Shown piece by piece: positions 54,413-63,521 of a stretch of 64,000 nucleotides of DNA (positions are counted from its first letter, which is position 1; each line of letters opens with the position of its first letter). Under the pieces are notes generated by a model. The model made no database searches. It was not told where the DNA came from and saw only the letters and a list, made by a program, of their open reading frames with translations. This stretch comes from Desulfuromonas sp. (GTDB lineage Bacteria; Desulfobacterota; Desulfuromonadia; Desulfuromonadales; Geopsychrobacteraceae). The DNA lies in NCBI GenBank assembly GCA_002869695.1, contig PKUD01000204.1:1-64000 (forward strand), written 5' to 3'. Both the position numbers and the translations under genes were made by a program.

Positions 54413-55251
54413 CAGTTCTGCATTTCCCTCAGATTAAAAGTCACTTCAAATTCGGTTTTTTCACCCAGTTCACGGCCCAAATCCTGGGATTTGAGAATCG
54501 CCCTCAGCAGCGAGTCATCAAATGCACGGTTGCCTGATTTTGCGATGACTTTTTTGTGTACCAGTTGCCCTTCGGCACTGTAGACCAGGACCCAGACCGC
54601 TTCCAAATTCAGGTTATTTCCCAGGTAGGGAGAATAACGCCACTGTTCGGTGATATACGCCTTGACGTACGATGCGAAGGCGATCCCTTCTTCGTCACCT
54701 TTGCCGGTTATTTCACCAACCGGGGCGTCCACCACCGGCGAGACAACTTTATCGCGCTCCCGAGCTAAGTCCTCTTTCAACTTGGCGATGCGGTCTTCCC
54801 GCTCCTTCTGCCTGCGCATCGCATCAATCTTCTGCGCCAAACTCTGTTCGTCGGCTTTGCTCACCGTCGGTTTGGGAGCCGGTTTCGGTTTTGGTTTCGC
54901 AACTGGTTTCGGTTTTGGTTTCACAACCGGCTTCGGTTTTGGTTTGGGAGCCGGTTTCGGTTTCGGCTTGACGACGGGTTTTGGTGATGCTTTCGGCTGG
55001 GTCTTTTTAACCGTCTCTTGCTTTTTCTGGCTGGCTTCAGGGCGTCCTGCCTGTGGGTTCTTAACCGGTTTATTCACCAGATTCACCCGGTATACAGGCG
55101 GCTTCTCCTTCGGCGGAGAAAAATAGAGCAAACCGGTATAGAACGCCGGCAGCAGAACGTGGATCGCTACCGAGAGCAGCAACATCCGCATGAAACCCGG
55201 TTCAAAGCGGGAATGCAACCGCTGCCAGTTCTGTTTCTTGGATAACTTCAT
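54412..55251 (-). CDS. tolA: TolA/TonB-like energy-transducing protein
   Basis: Predicted 279 aa. One N-terminal transmembrane helix (MLLLSVAIHVLLPAFYTGLLYF, about 22-44). Residues about 65-130 are Lys-Pro repeats of the PKPKPxxKPKPKP type, which in TonB span the periplasm; classical TolA uses Ala-rich helices instead. The C-terminal domain (GEITGKGDEEGIAFASYVKAYITEQWRYSP ... FDDSLLRAILKS) is TolA/TonB-like. Named TolA from its place between tolR and tolB. Confidence 0.88.
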   Translation of the reverse strand: MKLSKKQNWQRLHSRFEPGFMRMLLLSVAIHVLLPAFYTGLLYFSPPKEKPPVYRVNLVNKPVKNPQAGRPEASQKKQETVKKTQPKASPKPVVKPKPKPAPKPKPKPVVKPKPKPVAKPKPKPAPKPTVSKADEQSLAQKIDAMRRQKEREDRIAKLKEDLARERDKVVSPVVDAPVGEITGKGDEEGIAFASYVKAYITEQWRYSPYLGNNLNLEAVWVLVYSAEGQLVHKKVIAKSGNRAFDDSLLRAILKSQDLGRELGEKTEFEVTFNLREMQN

Positions 55252-55260
55252 CAGGCTGGG

Positions 55261-55683
55261 TTATTCCTCGGGAACGCGGGTCACCATCCCCAATTTTTCA
55301 ACTCCAGCCCTTTTGATTGCTGCCATGACTTCTACCACCCGTCCATAGGGAACTTTCTGGTCGGCCTCGAGAAAGACTTCCTGGTCCGTCTTTCCCTTCA
55401 GGGCCTGCTGTAAGACCGGCCCCAATTTTGCCACTTGCTGGATTTCCGTCTTGCCGATCGATATTTTTCCGCTCTTTTCCACCGTGACGACCATTGGCTC
55501 CTTTTTCACCGGCAGACTTGGAGCTTCAGCGACTTCGGGAAGATCGACCTCAACACCCTGATCCATCATTGGAGCAGTGACCATGAAGATGACCAGCAGA
55601 ACCAGCATGACATCAACGAACGGGGTCACATTGATCTGCGACAGGGTGCTGCGGCTGCCACCGCCTGGGCGTCCGACTTCCAT
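55261..55683 (-). CDS. tolR: Tol-Pal system protein TolR (ExbD-like)
   Basis: Predicted 140 aa. ExbD/TolR form: INVTPFVDVMLVLLVIFMVTAPMM helix with the proton-path Asp (D in FVDVMLVLLVIF), then a periplasmic domain ending MAAIKRAGVEKLGMVTR. Pairs with TolQ to harness proton flow. It starts one base before the tolQ stop codon ends, i.e. directly adjacent. Confidence 0.95.
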   Translation of the reverse strand: MEVGRPGGGSRSTLSQINVTPFVDVMLVLLVIFMVTAPMMDQGVEVDLPEVAEAPSLPVKKEPMVVTVEKSGKISIGKTEIQQVAKLGPVLQQALKGKTDQEVFLEADQKVPYGRVVEVMAAIKRAGVEKLGMVTRVPEE

Positions 55684-56358
55684 CTATTTCCCCCGCTCCA
55701 TGCGATCGACGATATTGAGGAATTCCTGGCTGAAGTTATCCATCTCGCCGATCAGAACGTTGACCTTGTTGAGGAAGTGGTTATAGCCCATAACCGCTGG
55801 AATCGCCGCTGCCAAGCCGATTGCGGTCGCGACCAGGGCTTCGGAAATGCCAGGGGCGACGACCGCCAGCGAGGCGCTGCCGGTCTGACCGATGCCGTGA
55901 AACGCATCCATGATCCCCCAGACGGTACCGAACAACCCGATGAACGGGGCCGTGGACCCGGTGGTGGCAAGAAAGGTCAGGTATTTTTCCAGCCGATGGG
56001 TTTCCTGGGTCGTGGCCCGGCGCAACGCGCGGGAGACATTCCCGAGTCCGCCCAGATCGGCCAACATCTCTCCCTCCTCTGATCCCGCCGCTGCCCGCTT
56101 TTTGAACTGAAGCAGCTCATGGTAACCCTCACGAAACAGGATCGCCAGAGGTGAATTGGTGAAATCACGGACTCCCTGGCCGATAATGTCAAAACGCTTC
56201 TTGGACCAGAAAAAATCGAGAAACCGGTCTGATTCCTTGATCGCCAGCTGGATGACCCGAACCTTGTAAAAAATGATCGCCCAGGAGACCAGTGAGAAAT
56301 AAACCAGCACCAGCAGAACCAGCTTGACCACCGGACCAGCTTGAAGGACTAAATCCAA
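55684..56358 (-). CDS. tolQ: Tol-Pal system protein TolQ (ExbB/MotA-like)
   Basis: Predicted 224 aa. Three helices; the conserved block YLTFLATTGSTAPFIGLFGTVWGIMDAFHGIG and APGISEALVATAIGLAAAIPAVMGYNHF mark the MotA/TolQ/ExbB family. With TolR it forms the proton channel that energises TolA in outer-membrane constriction. First gene of the operon; I see no strong promoter in the 140 nt upstream. Confidence 0.95.
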   Translation of the reverse strand: MDLVLQAGPVVKLVLLVLVYFSLVSWAIIFYKVRVIQLAIKESDRFLDFFWSKKRFDIIGQGVRDFTNSPLAILFREGYHELLQFKKRAAAGSEEGEMLADLGGLGNVSRALRRATTQETHRLEKYLTFLATTGSTAPFIGLFGTVWGIMDAFHGIGQTGSASLAVVAPGISEALVATAIGLAAAIPAVMGYNHFLNKVNVLIGEMDNFSQEFLNIVDRMERGK

Positions 56359-56498
56359 AACAATTCTCCTCTTATCGTCATATCGGCAAAGGTTTTATAT
56401 CTACGGGCCTGCAAGAGGCAAGACCAACAAAACACGTATTCCCCAAAGGGTGAATTATCCGGCAGCCCAGACGGCAAGTCAACCGTACAGTGCCATTT

Positions 56499-57164
56499 TC
56501 AGGGCTGTGCGGACAACCCTTCAGCAACCGCAAGACTGCGCAGATATGCTGCCGTCCGTGTTGCGGGAGAGCGCTGCAGAAAACGTCTCAGAGCAGCAAC
56601 ATCATCCAGGTCATCCCAGGGCGGCAACAGCTGATAGTCGATGCCTGCCGCCGTAGCACGCTGACGGGTGGTTTCCAGCAGCTCGGGAGAACTCCACGGC
56701 ATATCGACAAACAGCTGCGGATGATGGCAGGTCTCACCGATAAGTGCATAGCCTCCGTCATGCGCGGGCGCAAGAGCCAGGGAGTGGTGTTCAAGAGCGG
56801 CGAAGGCTTGGGCCACCAGCCCCAGCGGCAGGTCGGGACTGTCGCTGCCGATCAACACAGCTTGCTGATAGCTCTGCCGGAAAAAATGCTGCAGGGCATT
56901 GGCCATCCGGACACCCAGATTCTTACCATGCTGCTGGTATAAGGGAACGTCGCTGAAGGTATTGCGAAAGTAATCCTCGCCACCGGCATAGCAGATCACC
57001 AGATCGAACGGACCTTGGCGCATCTCGGCGACGGTTTCACCCAGCGCGATCTGATACAACTCAGCCGCCTGCTCAGCAGTGAGCGGAGGAGACAGTCGCG
57101 TTTTTACCTCCCCCTGAACGGGTTCCTTGGCAAAAACACCCAGAACTCTGCGAGGACTCGGCAA
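56499..57164 (-). CDS. DUF2064/TIGR04282-family glycosyltransferase-like protein
   Basis: Predicted 221 aa from a TTG at 57164 with AGGTGG 5 nt upstream; in-frame ATGs at 57227 and 57263 lie inside folE2 and seem less likely. The fold is nucleotidyl/glycosyltransferase-like: VLGVFAKEPVQGEVKTRLSPPLT at the start, VLIGSDSPDLP, LAPAHDGGYALIG and PWSSPELLETT. Some members are tied to arsenosugar synthesis, but no arsenic genes are adjacent, so the substrate is unknown. Confidence 0.85.
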   Translation of the reverse strand: MPSPRRVLGVFAKEPVQGEVKTRLSPPLTAEQAAELYQIALGETVAEMRQGPFDLVICYAGGEDYFRNTFSDVPLYQQHGKNLGVRMANALQHFFRQSYQQAVLIGSDSPDLPLGLVAQAFAALEHHSLALAPAHDGGYALIGETCHHPQLFVDMPWSSPELLETTRQRATAAGIDYQLLPPWDDLDDVAALRRFLQRSPATRTAAYLRSLAVAEGLSAQP

Positions 57165-57201
57165 GTTATCCACCTTTTCCACAGACTTATCCACAGGCCG
57201 C

Positions 57202-57978
57202 TCAGCGATTGAATTCGACCTGCGCATAGGCCGAATGATTATGGATTGACTCGAAGTTTTCACACTGCACCCGGAACCAGGTTATTCCCGGGACCGATTT
57301 CAGTTTTTCGGTAATCGCGCGAACCATATCCTCGACAAACATCGGGTTGTCATAAGCCTGCTCGGTCACCGCTTTTTCGTCCTCCCGCTTGAGCAGCGAA
57401 TAGACCGGCGCACTGGCACAACCCTCGACCCACTCAATCAGATCTTCCAGCCAGACATGGTCCATGTAGCGGATCTGGACATTGACCAGGCTGCGCTGAT
57501 TGTGGGCACCCCGTTCGCTGATCTCTTTTGAACAGGGACAGAGAGACGTGACCGGCACGCTCACTTCGAGGACAAAATCGAACTGCTGACCGAGACTGCC
57601 GATCATCCGGCACTGGTACTCCATCAGGCCGCGAGCCCCTGACGCGGGGGCACGTTTTTCGATAAAATACGGGAACTCCAGTTCCAGGTGAGCCCTGCCA
57701 GCCTCAAGACGCCGCTTCATTTCGGTGAGAATCGTTTCAAGGTTCTCAACGCTGATTTCACCATGATAGAGGTTGAGCACTTCAATGAAGCGGCTCATGT
57801 GGGTTCCCTTGAAGTGGTGGGGCAGGTCGACAAACATATTGACCCGAGCCACCGTATGCTGGTGTTCGAGGTGTTTATCCTGAACCACGATCGGATAGCG
57901 GATATCCTTGACGCCCACCTTGTCGATAGCGATGTTGCGGGTATCCCTGCTCTGCTGCATGTCAGGCATCTGGCCCAT
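57202..57978 (-). CDS. folE2: GTP cyclohydrolase FolE2
   Basis: Predicted 258 aa from the ATG at 57978 (AGGGGGT upstream); an in-frame TTG at 58002 is rejected. FolE2 (GCYH-IB) signatures: KVGVKDIRYPI, FKGTHMSRFIEVLN, VTSLCPCSKEIS with the metal/active Cys, and QVEFNR end. Makes dihydroneopterin triphosphate from GTP, the shared first step of folate and queuosine. It lies 27 nt after queC, supporting a role in preQ0 supply. FolE2 can use metals other than zinc, useful under zinc shortage. Confidence 0.95.
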   Translation of the reverse strand: MGQMPDMQQSRDTRNIAIDKVGVKDIRYPIVVQDKHLEHQHTVARVNMFVDLPHHFKGTHMSRFIEVLNLYHGEISVENLETILTEMKRRLEAGRAHLELEFPYFIEKRAPASGARGLMEYQCRMIGSLGQQFDFVLEVSVPVTSLCPCSKEISERGAHNQRSLVNVQIRYMDHVWLEDLIEWVEGCASAPVYSLLKREDEKAVTEQAYDNPMFVEDMVRAITEKLKSVPGITWFRVQCENFESIHNHSAYAQVEFNR

Positions 57979-58005
57979 GCTGTCACCCCCTGAAGAAGAC
58001 AAAGT

Positions 58006-58689
58006 CTAGGAACCGAGAGAGTAGTCGATCGGATCGGTGAGACCCGCCTCGGAAAACCCCTTGAGCCGGAGCAGGCAGGAATCGCAACGACCGCATGACC
58101 GCCCGTCCGAAGCCGGATCATAGCAGGAGTGGGTCAGGCGGTAATCGACCCCCAGCGCCAGTCCGCGCTGAATGATTGCGGCCTTGCTCAAATCAATCAG
58201 GGGCGCATGAATCCGGTACGGATTTTCCCCTTCGACCCCTGCCCTGGTCGCCAGATTCGCCATCCGCTGGAAGGCTTCGATAAAGGCAGGTCGACAGTCG
58301 GGGTAGCCTGAATAGTCGAGCGCGTTGACCCCGATGTAGATGTCGCTTGCACCCAACACTTCGGCCCAGCCAAGCGCAAAGGAAAGAAATATGGTGTTGC
58401 GCGCGGGGACATAGGTAATGGGGATCTCTGCTTCGCTCGAACCATTCTTGGGCACGTCAATATCTGCGGTCAGGGCACTGCCTCCCATCTTGCGCAGGTC
58501 GATATCGACCACCATATGCTCCTTGGTACCGATCAGCGGCGCATACTCCCGCGCCTTCTCCAGTTCGATTGAATGGCGCTGACCGTAGGCAAAGCTCAGG
58601 GCATAAGGGTCAAACCCCTCGTCACGGGCAATCGCCATGCAGGTCGTCGAATCAAGACCGCCACTATAGAGAACAACTGCTTTTTTCAT
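58006..58689 (-). CDS. queC: 7-cyano-7-deazaguanine synthase QueC
   Basis: Predicted 227 aa from the ATG at 58689 (AGGAAGGAA upstream); an in-frame extension to 58749 is rejected. PP-loop SGGLDSTTC at 9-17 binds ATP; the C-terminal zinc knuckle is [20 protein letters not shown]. Converts CDG to preQ0 in queuosine synthesis. Forms a two-gene unit with folE2; the queD and queE genes are not in the window. Confidence 0.95.
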   Translation of the reverse strand: MKKAVVLYSGGLDSTTCMAIARDEGFDPYALSFAYGQRHSIELEKAREYAPLIGTKEHMVVDIDLRKMGGSALTADIDVPKNGSSEAEIPITYVPARNTIFLSFALGWAEVLGASDIYIGVNALDYSGYPDCRPAFIEAFQRMANLATRAGVEGENPYRIHAPLIDLSKAAIIQRGLALGVDYRLTHSCYDPASDGRSCGRCDSCLLRLKGFSEAGLTDPIDYSLGS

Positions 58690-58750
58690 CCATTTCCTTC
58701 CTCGATGGGCATTCCGTTGAACATAGTCGCATTGACGTCGACGGGTCAAC

Positions 58751-60199
58751 TCAGTGCACTTCGTAAAAATTGCCGGTTCCCAGCCGATGAACCTTAAGCA
58801 GATTAGTGGTCCCGGGAGCTGACACCGGACTGCCCATGGTAATCACCACCACATCGCCCCGCTGCAACAGGCCGGAGTTGAGGACCGCTTCCTCTACCGA
58901 GGTAATCTGGCCCTCGGTGCTCCCCTCGATATCAACCCGCAGCGACCTGATACCGGAGTAGAGAGCCAACCGCCGGCGAACCTGCTGGGACGGCGTGACC
59001 GCCAGAACCGCCAGAGACGGTCGGTATTTCGCCACCAGTGCTGCGGTGCTACCGGTCTGGGTAAAGGCCAGGATTGCCGCCGCATTGACATTCTCGGCAA
59101 CCCGGCAGGCGGCCTGGCCGATCGCTTCAGGCAGATTTCGATACCCGTCAACCTCGGGCATCAGGGCGTAAGTTCGTTCCCGCAGTTGCGGGTCGGTCTC
59201 GACATCACGGGCCACTCGGTCCATAACCTCTACGGCTTCACGGGGATAGGCACCGGACGCTGTTTCACCGGAAAGCATCACCGCATCAGTGCCATCAAGA
59301 ATGGCATTGGCAACATCGGACGTTTCCGCCCGGGTCGGGCGCGGATTCTGGATCATGCTCTCCAGCATCTGGGTCGCGGTAATCACCGGTTTTCCCGCCA
59401 GGTTGCACTTGCGGATAATTCTTTTCTGAATCAGTGGGACCCGTTCGGAAAGGATCTCCACCCCCAGATCACCACGGGCAACCATGATGCCGTCTGCCGC
59501 TTCGAGAATCCGGTCAAAATTGTCCACCCCTTCTGGTTTTTCAATTTTAGCGATGACCCGCAGTTCCGATTTTTTCTGATACAGAATATCTTTCAATCGG
59601 TTGACCTCGTCGGCATCCCTGACGAATGAGAGCGCCACCCAGTCAAGCTGCTGATCGATACAGAACTGCAGATCAGCCCGGTCCTTATCCGTCATAGCCG
59701 GCACGGAAACCTTGACTCCGGGCAGGTTGATCCCCTTGCTGTCGCGCAGCAGGCCGCCGACCAGAACCTTACAGCGGACCCTCTTTCCTGCGCTATGAAG
59801 CACTTCCAGTTCCAGTTGCCCATCGTCCAGCAGAATCCGGTCTCCGCTCTCCACATCATTGGGCAGGTTGGCGTAGCTGGTCGGTATCACCCCATCTGCC
59901 CCCTCGACCGGCTCGGTGGTAATGACCACCTCCTGTCCCGGAGTCAAAACCTGCCCGCCTGAACGCATCTTCCCGGTGCGGATTTTCGGCCCCTGCAGAT
60001 CACCGAGAATGGAAACGGCACGTGCCTGTTGCCGGGAGAGCTCACGGATCGTTTTGATCCACTGTTGTTTCTGCTGGTGCTCGCCGTGGGAAAAGTTCAA
60101 TCGGAACACATCAACCCCCGCTGACAGCAACCCTTCGAGCCCCTGCCGGTCGCCACAGGCCGGTCCGACCGTTGCGACTATTTTTGTGCGTCGGATCAT
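58751..60199 (-). CDS. pyk: Pyruvate kinase
   Basis: Predicted 482 aa, full length. Converts phosphoenolpyruvate and ADP to pyruvate and [16 protein letters not shown] at the start, [13 protein letters not shown], the catalytic [12 protein letters not shown] with its lysine, [11 protein letters not shown], and the C-terminal allosteric domain with [23 protein letters not shown]. No operon partner; queC begins 61 nt after it on the same strand. Confidence 0.97.
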   Translation of the reverse strand: MIRRTKIVATVGPACGDRQGLEGLLSAGVDVFRLNFSHGEHQQKQQWIKTIRELSRQQARAVSILGDLQGPKIRTGKMRSGGQVLTPGQEVVITTEPVEGADGVIPTSYANLPNDVESGDRILLDDGQLELEVLHSAGKRVRCKVLVGGLLRDSKGINLPGVKVSVPAMTDKDRADLQFCIDQQLDWVALSFVRDADEVNRLKDILYQKKSELRVIAKIEKPEGVDNFDRILEAADGIMVARGDLGVEILSERVPLIQKRIIRKCNLAGKPVITATQMLESMIQNPRPTRAETSDVANAILDGTDAVMLSGETASGAYPREAVEVMDRVARDVETDPQLRERTYALMPEVDGYRNLPEAIGQAACRVAENVNAAAILAFTQTGSTAALVAKYRPSLAVLAVTPSQQVRRRLALYSGIRSLRVDIEGSTEGQITSVEEAVLNSGLLQRGDVVVITMGSPVSAPGTTNLLKVHRLGTGNFYEVH

Positions 60200-60428
60200 A
60201 CTCTCTCCTTAATCTCTCTCTTGCCAACAAAAGAGGTGCTGCTATCCTACTCCCCGACCTGGGAAAGTTCAACACTACCAGACACGGGTTAGCCGATTTT
60301 CAGAAGAAATCGTCGGGTCACCGCAGTTCAGGATTATTGCTCCTGGCGCGAAGGCCATGTTATAAGGTGTGGTTAGTCATGCAGACATGAACAGTGACAC
60401 TTAACTGTCGGAGAAACCCTTTATCCCG

Positions 60429-62861
60429 ATGAAATATTCTCTGAAAAATGTGACCCTGCGCCAGGGCCTGACCTTTCTCCTCATCGCGCTGGTCGCTTCC
60501 GTCCTGCTGGGAACAGTCAGTCTCGTCGGAGCCTATTATTACGTCTCCAGCACTCTTCCGCGTGTTGAGACCCTCTCCGATTATCGCCCCCCGTTGATCA
60601 CCCGTATTTACAGCGACGATGGGACTATTATCGCCGAATACTCTCGGGAGCGGCGGGTGCTGGTCGATATTGAACAGATGCCGCGCCAGCTGCTGCAGGC
60701 ATTTGTCGCCGCCGAAGATGCGGGATTTTTCAAACACCAGGGGATCGATTTCCAGTCGATTGTGCGCGCCGCGTTTAAAAATGTCAAAGCAGGCGGAATT
60801 GCCCAGGGGGGCAGTACCATTACCCAGCAGGTTGCTAAAAAATTATTGTTGACGTCTGAGCGTACCTTCACCCGCAAGTTCAAGGAAGCCATCCTGGCAT
60901 GGCGGATGGAAAAACACCTCACCAAGGAGGAAATTCTCTATCTCTACCTGAACCAGATCTATCTCGGCCATCGCGCTTACGGCGTGGAAGCTGCCGCGGA
61001 AAACTATTTCGACAAAAATGTTGAAGAGCTGACCCTGGCCGAATGCGCTATTCTCGCCGGACTGCCCCAGGCTCCAAGCCGCTACTCTCCCTACCGTCAT
61101 TATGAACGGGCCGTTGAGCGACAACGCTATGTGCTTGGCCGCATGGTCAAGGAGGGCTATATCAGCCGGCAGGAAGCCGAACAGGCCGAGAAGGAAAAGG
61201 TGAGGATCAGGCCACGCCTGAACACCCACCTGGAAGAGACCGCTTATTTCAACGAACAGGTTCGTCGCTACCTTGAGGAACGCTTTGGAACAGATGTTCT
61301 CTATACCGGTGGCTTGCAGGTTCAAACCAGCCTGAATCTGAAAATGCAACAGGCTGCGCGCGAGGCCGTTCGGGAAAACCTGCGCAACCACGACAAACGG
61401 CAAGGCTATCGTGGCCCGGAACAGTTACTGGCACCACAGCAGTGGGCCGACTTTCTTGACGAGCTGCAACAGGATCTGGAGATTGAAGCGCCGCAGGTCG
61501 GCAGTATCCTGCCCGCCCTGGTCATCGATGGAAACAAAGAGGAGATCCGTTGCTTTGTCGGTGAGCTGGAGGGCAGTATTCCCATTGACACTGCCAAGTG
61601 GGCTCATCCGCTCCAGGTTGTCGCAACAGATGAGCAGGCAAGCGGAAATAAGCATCATGGGACGGCCACCCGCCTGCCGATCGGCTCCGTGATCAAGGTG
61701 AAAATTCACCAGATCGATGCGGATGAATCTTTGCAGTTACGCCTGGAACAGGATCCACTCGCCCAGGGCGTGCTGATCGCCATGAGTCCAAGCGACGGCC
61801 AGATCAAAGCGATGGTCGGCGGGTACGATTTTGCCAACAGTCAGTTCAACCGGGCCATACAGGCAATGCGCCTGCCCGGCTCAGCGATCAAACCGATAAT
61901 CTATGCTGCAGCTCTCGACAAGGGCTACAGCCCCGCCAGCATTATTCTCGATACCCCGCTGATCTATGAGGAGAAAGATGATGAGGGCAAGCAGAGTGCA
62001 TGGAAACCCAAAAACTATGAGGAAAAATTTTACGGGCCGACAACCTTCCGGCAGGCACTAGCCCATTCCCGCAACGTCGTCACCGTCAAGATCCTTGAAG
62101 ATATCGGGGTCGGCTACGTGGCCAACTATGCACGCAAGCTGGGCATCGAGACGCCACTGAACCGTGACCTGACCCTGGCGCTTGGATCGACAGCGGTGAC
62201 TCCGTTGGAGATGTTAACCGCTTACAGTGTCTTTGCCAGCGGCGGCATCCTCGCACCTCCGACCTACATCACCAGAATCCTAGACCGCGACGGACGCATC
62301 CTTGAATCGATCGATCCGGCGGACTTCCCGGACGGTATGGCGGACGACCAACGCCTGATCCGGCGTCCACCCCGGCGGGTAATCTCTCCCGAGACCGCGT
62401 ATCTGATAACCAATGTGATGGAAAGTGTCGTTCAGGAGGGGACCGGCTGGCGGGCCAGAGCCATCGGCCGGCCGTCGGCCGGTAAAACCGGAACCACCAA
62501 TGATTTGAAGGATGCCTGGTATATCGGCTACATTCCCCAGTTGGCTGCCGTCTCCTGGACCGGCTACGATCAGGAACGGCCATTGGGCAAAAGTGAGACC
62601 GGCTCCCGAGCTGCCGCCCCCGCCTGGGTCAGCTTTATGCAAGCAGCGGTTCAGCAGTACCCGGTTGAAAACTTTCCTGTCCCGGACAGTATTGAATTTT
62701 ATCCGATCGAAACCAAGAGTGGCCTGTTGCTGGAAGAAGATAATGAGCAGGCTTATTTTGAGGCTTTTGCCCCAGGAACCGCCCCGACCCGCTATGCCCA
62801 TGATGAACAACAGCCGAAGGCAAGAGACTTTTTCCGCCTCGACCTTGAAGAGACCCTATAA
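60429..62861 (+). CDS. mrcA: Class A penicillin-binding protein 1A
   Basis: Predicted 810 aa. One N-terminal anchor helix (about 14-38). Transglycosylase domain with catalytic E96 in AAEDAGFFKHQGID and GGSTITQQVAKKLLL, then the OB-like insert, then the transpeptidase domain with SAIK (about S485 in PGSAIKPIIYA), SRN-type motif SRNVVTVK and KTGT at about K686. Polymerises and cross-links peptidoglycan. An LpoA-like activator is encoded at 20074. The 229 nt before it hold no recognisable feature. Confidence 0.95.
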   Translation: MKYSLKNVTLRQGLTFLLIALVASVLLGTVSLVGAYYYVSSTLPRVETLSDYRPPLITRIYSDDGTIIAEYSRERRVLVDIEQMPRQLLQAFVAAEDAGFFKHQGIDFQSIVRAAFKNVKAGGIAQGGSTITQQVAKKLLLTSERTFTRKFKEAILAWRMEKHLTKEEILYLYLNQIYLGHRAYGVEAAAENYFDKNVEELTLAECAILAGLPQAPSRYSPYRHYERAVERQRYVLGRMVKEGYISRQEAEQAEKEKVRIRPRLNTHLEETAYFNEQVRRYLEERFGTDVLYTGGLQVQTSLNLKMQQAAREAVRENLRNHDKRQGYRGPEQLLAPQQWADFLDELQQDLEIEAPQVGSILPALVIDGNKEEIRCFVGELEGSIPIDTAKWAHPLQVVATDEQASGNKHHGTATRLPIGSVIKVKIHQIDADESLQLRLEQDPLAQGVLIAMSPSDGQIKAMVGGYDFANSQFNRAIQAMRLPGSAIKPIIYAAALDKGYSPASIILDTPLIYEEKDDEGKQSAWKPKNYEEKFYGPTTFRQALAHSRNVVTVKILEDIGVGYVANYARKLGIETPLNRDLTLALGSTAVTPLEMLTAYSVFASGGILAPPTYITRILDRDGRILESIDPADFPDGMADDQRLIRRPPRRVISPETAYLITNVMESVVQEGTGWRARAIGRPSAGKTGTTNDLKDAWYIGYIPQLAAVSWTGYDQERPLGKSETGSRAAAPAWVSFMQAAVQQYPVENFPVPDSIEFYPIETKSGLLLEEDNEQAYFEAFAPGTAPTRYAHDEQQPKARDFFRLDLEETL

Positions 62862-63179
62862 AAAGACCTCCGCTCCTTGACCAGATGACCTTCCCGGTGA
62901 TAGTTTAAAGACAATTCACGTGGTGCAATTATAGGTTCATGTTCTTGGCTTGCGGGAGTTGATCCGCTCCATTTTCTGGACCTCTTCAAATGAGTTTGTT
63001 GCCCGGAAGTGCCATCGGGGGCTACGGAAGCAACAGCAACCGACCCGGCTCTTTAATAATCCGGGTTTAGCCACACAGGAACACCACCTTTACCCCCCTG
63101 GTACCCAGCTGTCGTGGGAACCAAATGTACGGAGTGACAGTCTTTCTACCATCTGACAACCATGAAAGGAGGAACTCCC
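62862..63179 (+). promoter_or_regulatory. Structured leader before the 61-codon gene
   Basis: These 318 nt hold several possible hairpins: GTTGC...GCAAC enclosing CCCG/CGGG (about 62998-63034), ACCCGG/CCGGGT (about 63044-63067), and GGTACCCA/TGGGAACC (about 63100-63123). TTGACC at 62877-62882 with TAGTTT 18 bp later might start transcription. I match no known riboswitch. A good AAAGGAGG site at the end serves the gene at 63180. Confidence 0.35.
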
Positions 63180-63365
63180 ATGAAAAAATCATCGTTTGCC
63201 AACCGCACCCCGATCTTTCTGAGCCGCTCAGCAATCTGGCATCCAGCATCACAACTGAGTGTCAACATGGATGCGATCTCCGCGGACAATGTTAAAAACC
63301 TGCATGGATCACGCCCCCTCTCAACAAAGGTCCTGATTACCATAACCAACCGCCGAAGCAGGTGA
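63180..63365 (+). CDS. Small hypothetical protein, 61 aa
   Basis: Starts with ATG seven bases after AAAGGAGG, one of the best ribosome sites in the window, and is followed 22 nt later by a terminator, which supports a real gene despite its size. The basic sequence (KKSSFANRTPIFLSRSAIWHP..., ending TITNRRSR) has no signal peptide, helix or known motif that I recognise. It could also be a leader peptide of the structured region ahead of it. Confidence 0.45.
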   Translation: MKKSSFANRTPIFLSRSAIWHPASQLSVNMDAISADNVKNLHGSRPLSTKVLITITNRRSR

Positions 63366-63387
63366 AAGTTAAAAAATGAACCCAGAC

Positions 63388-63418
63388 AAAGCCCCTGATC
63401 ATCCCGATCAGGGGCTTT
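63388..63418 (+). terminator. Terminator after the 61-codon gene
   Basis: Perfect 13-bp stem (63388-63400 with 63406-63418), loop ATCCC, ending in TTTT. Confidence 0.85.
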
Positions 63419-63521
63419 TCAGTTGCAGCAGAACCAGGGCAAAGGCGGAACCAGTTGAGCACTACAGTCGCTTTGAAAAAACTTAGCCGAAAACAACTCA
63501 GATTTGGCCCAGGTCTGGCAG

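Noticed and set aside
54840-55020. Tandem repeat DNA in tolA as a possible CRISPR or microsatellite
   Set aside because: The repeats are in-frame Lys-Pro codons of the periplasmic spacer, irregular in length and without spacers.
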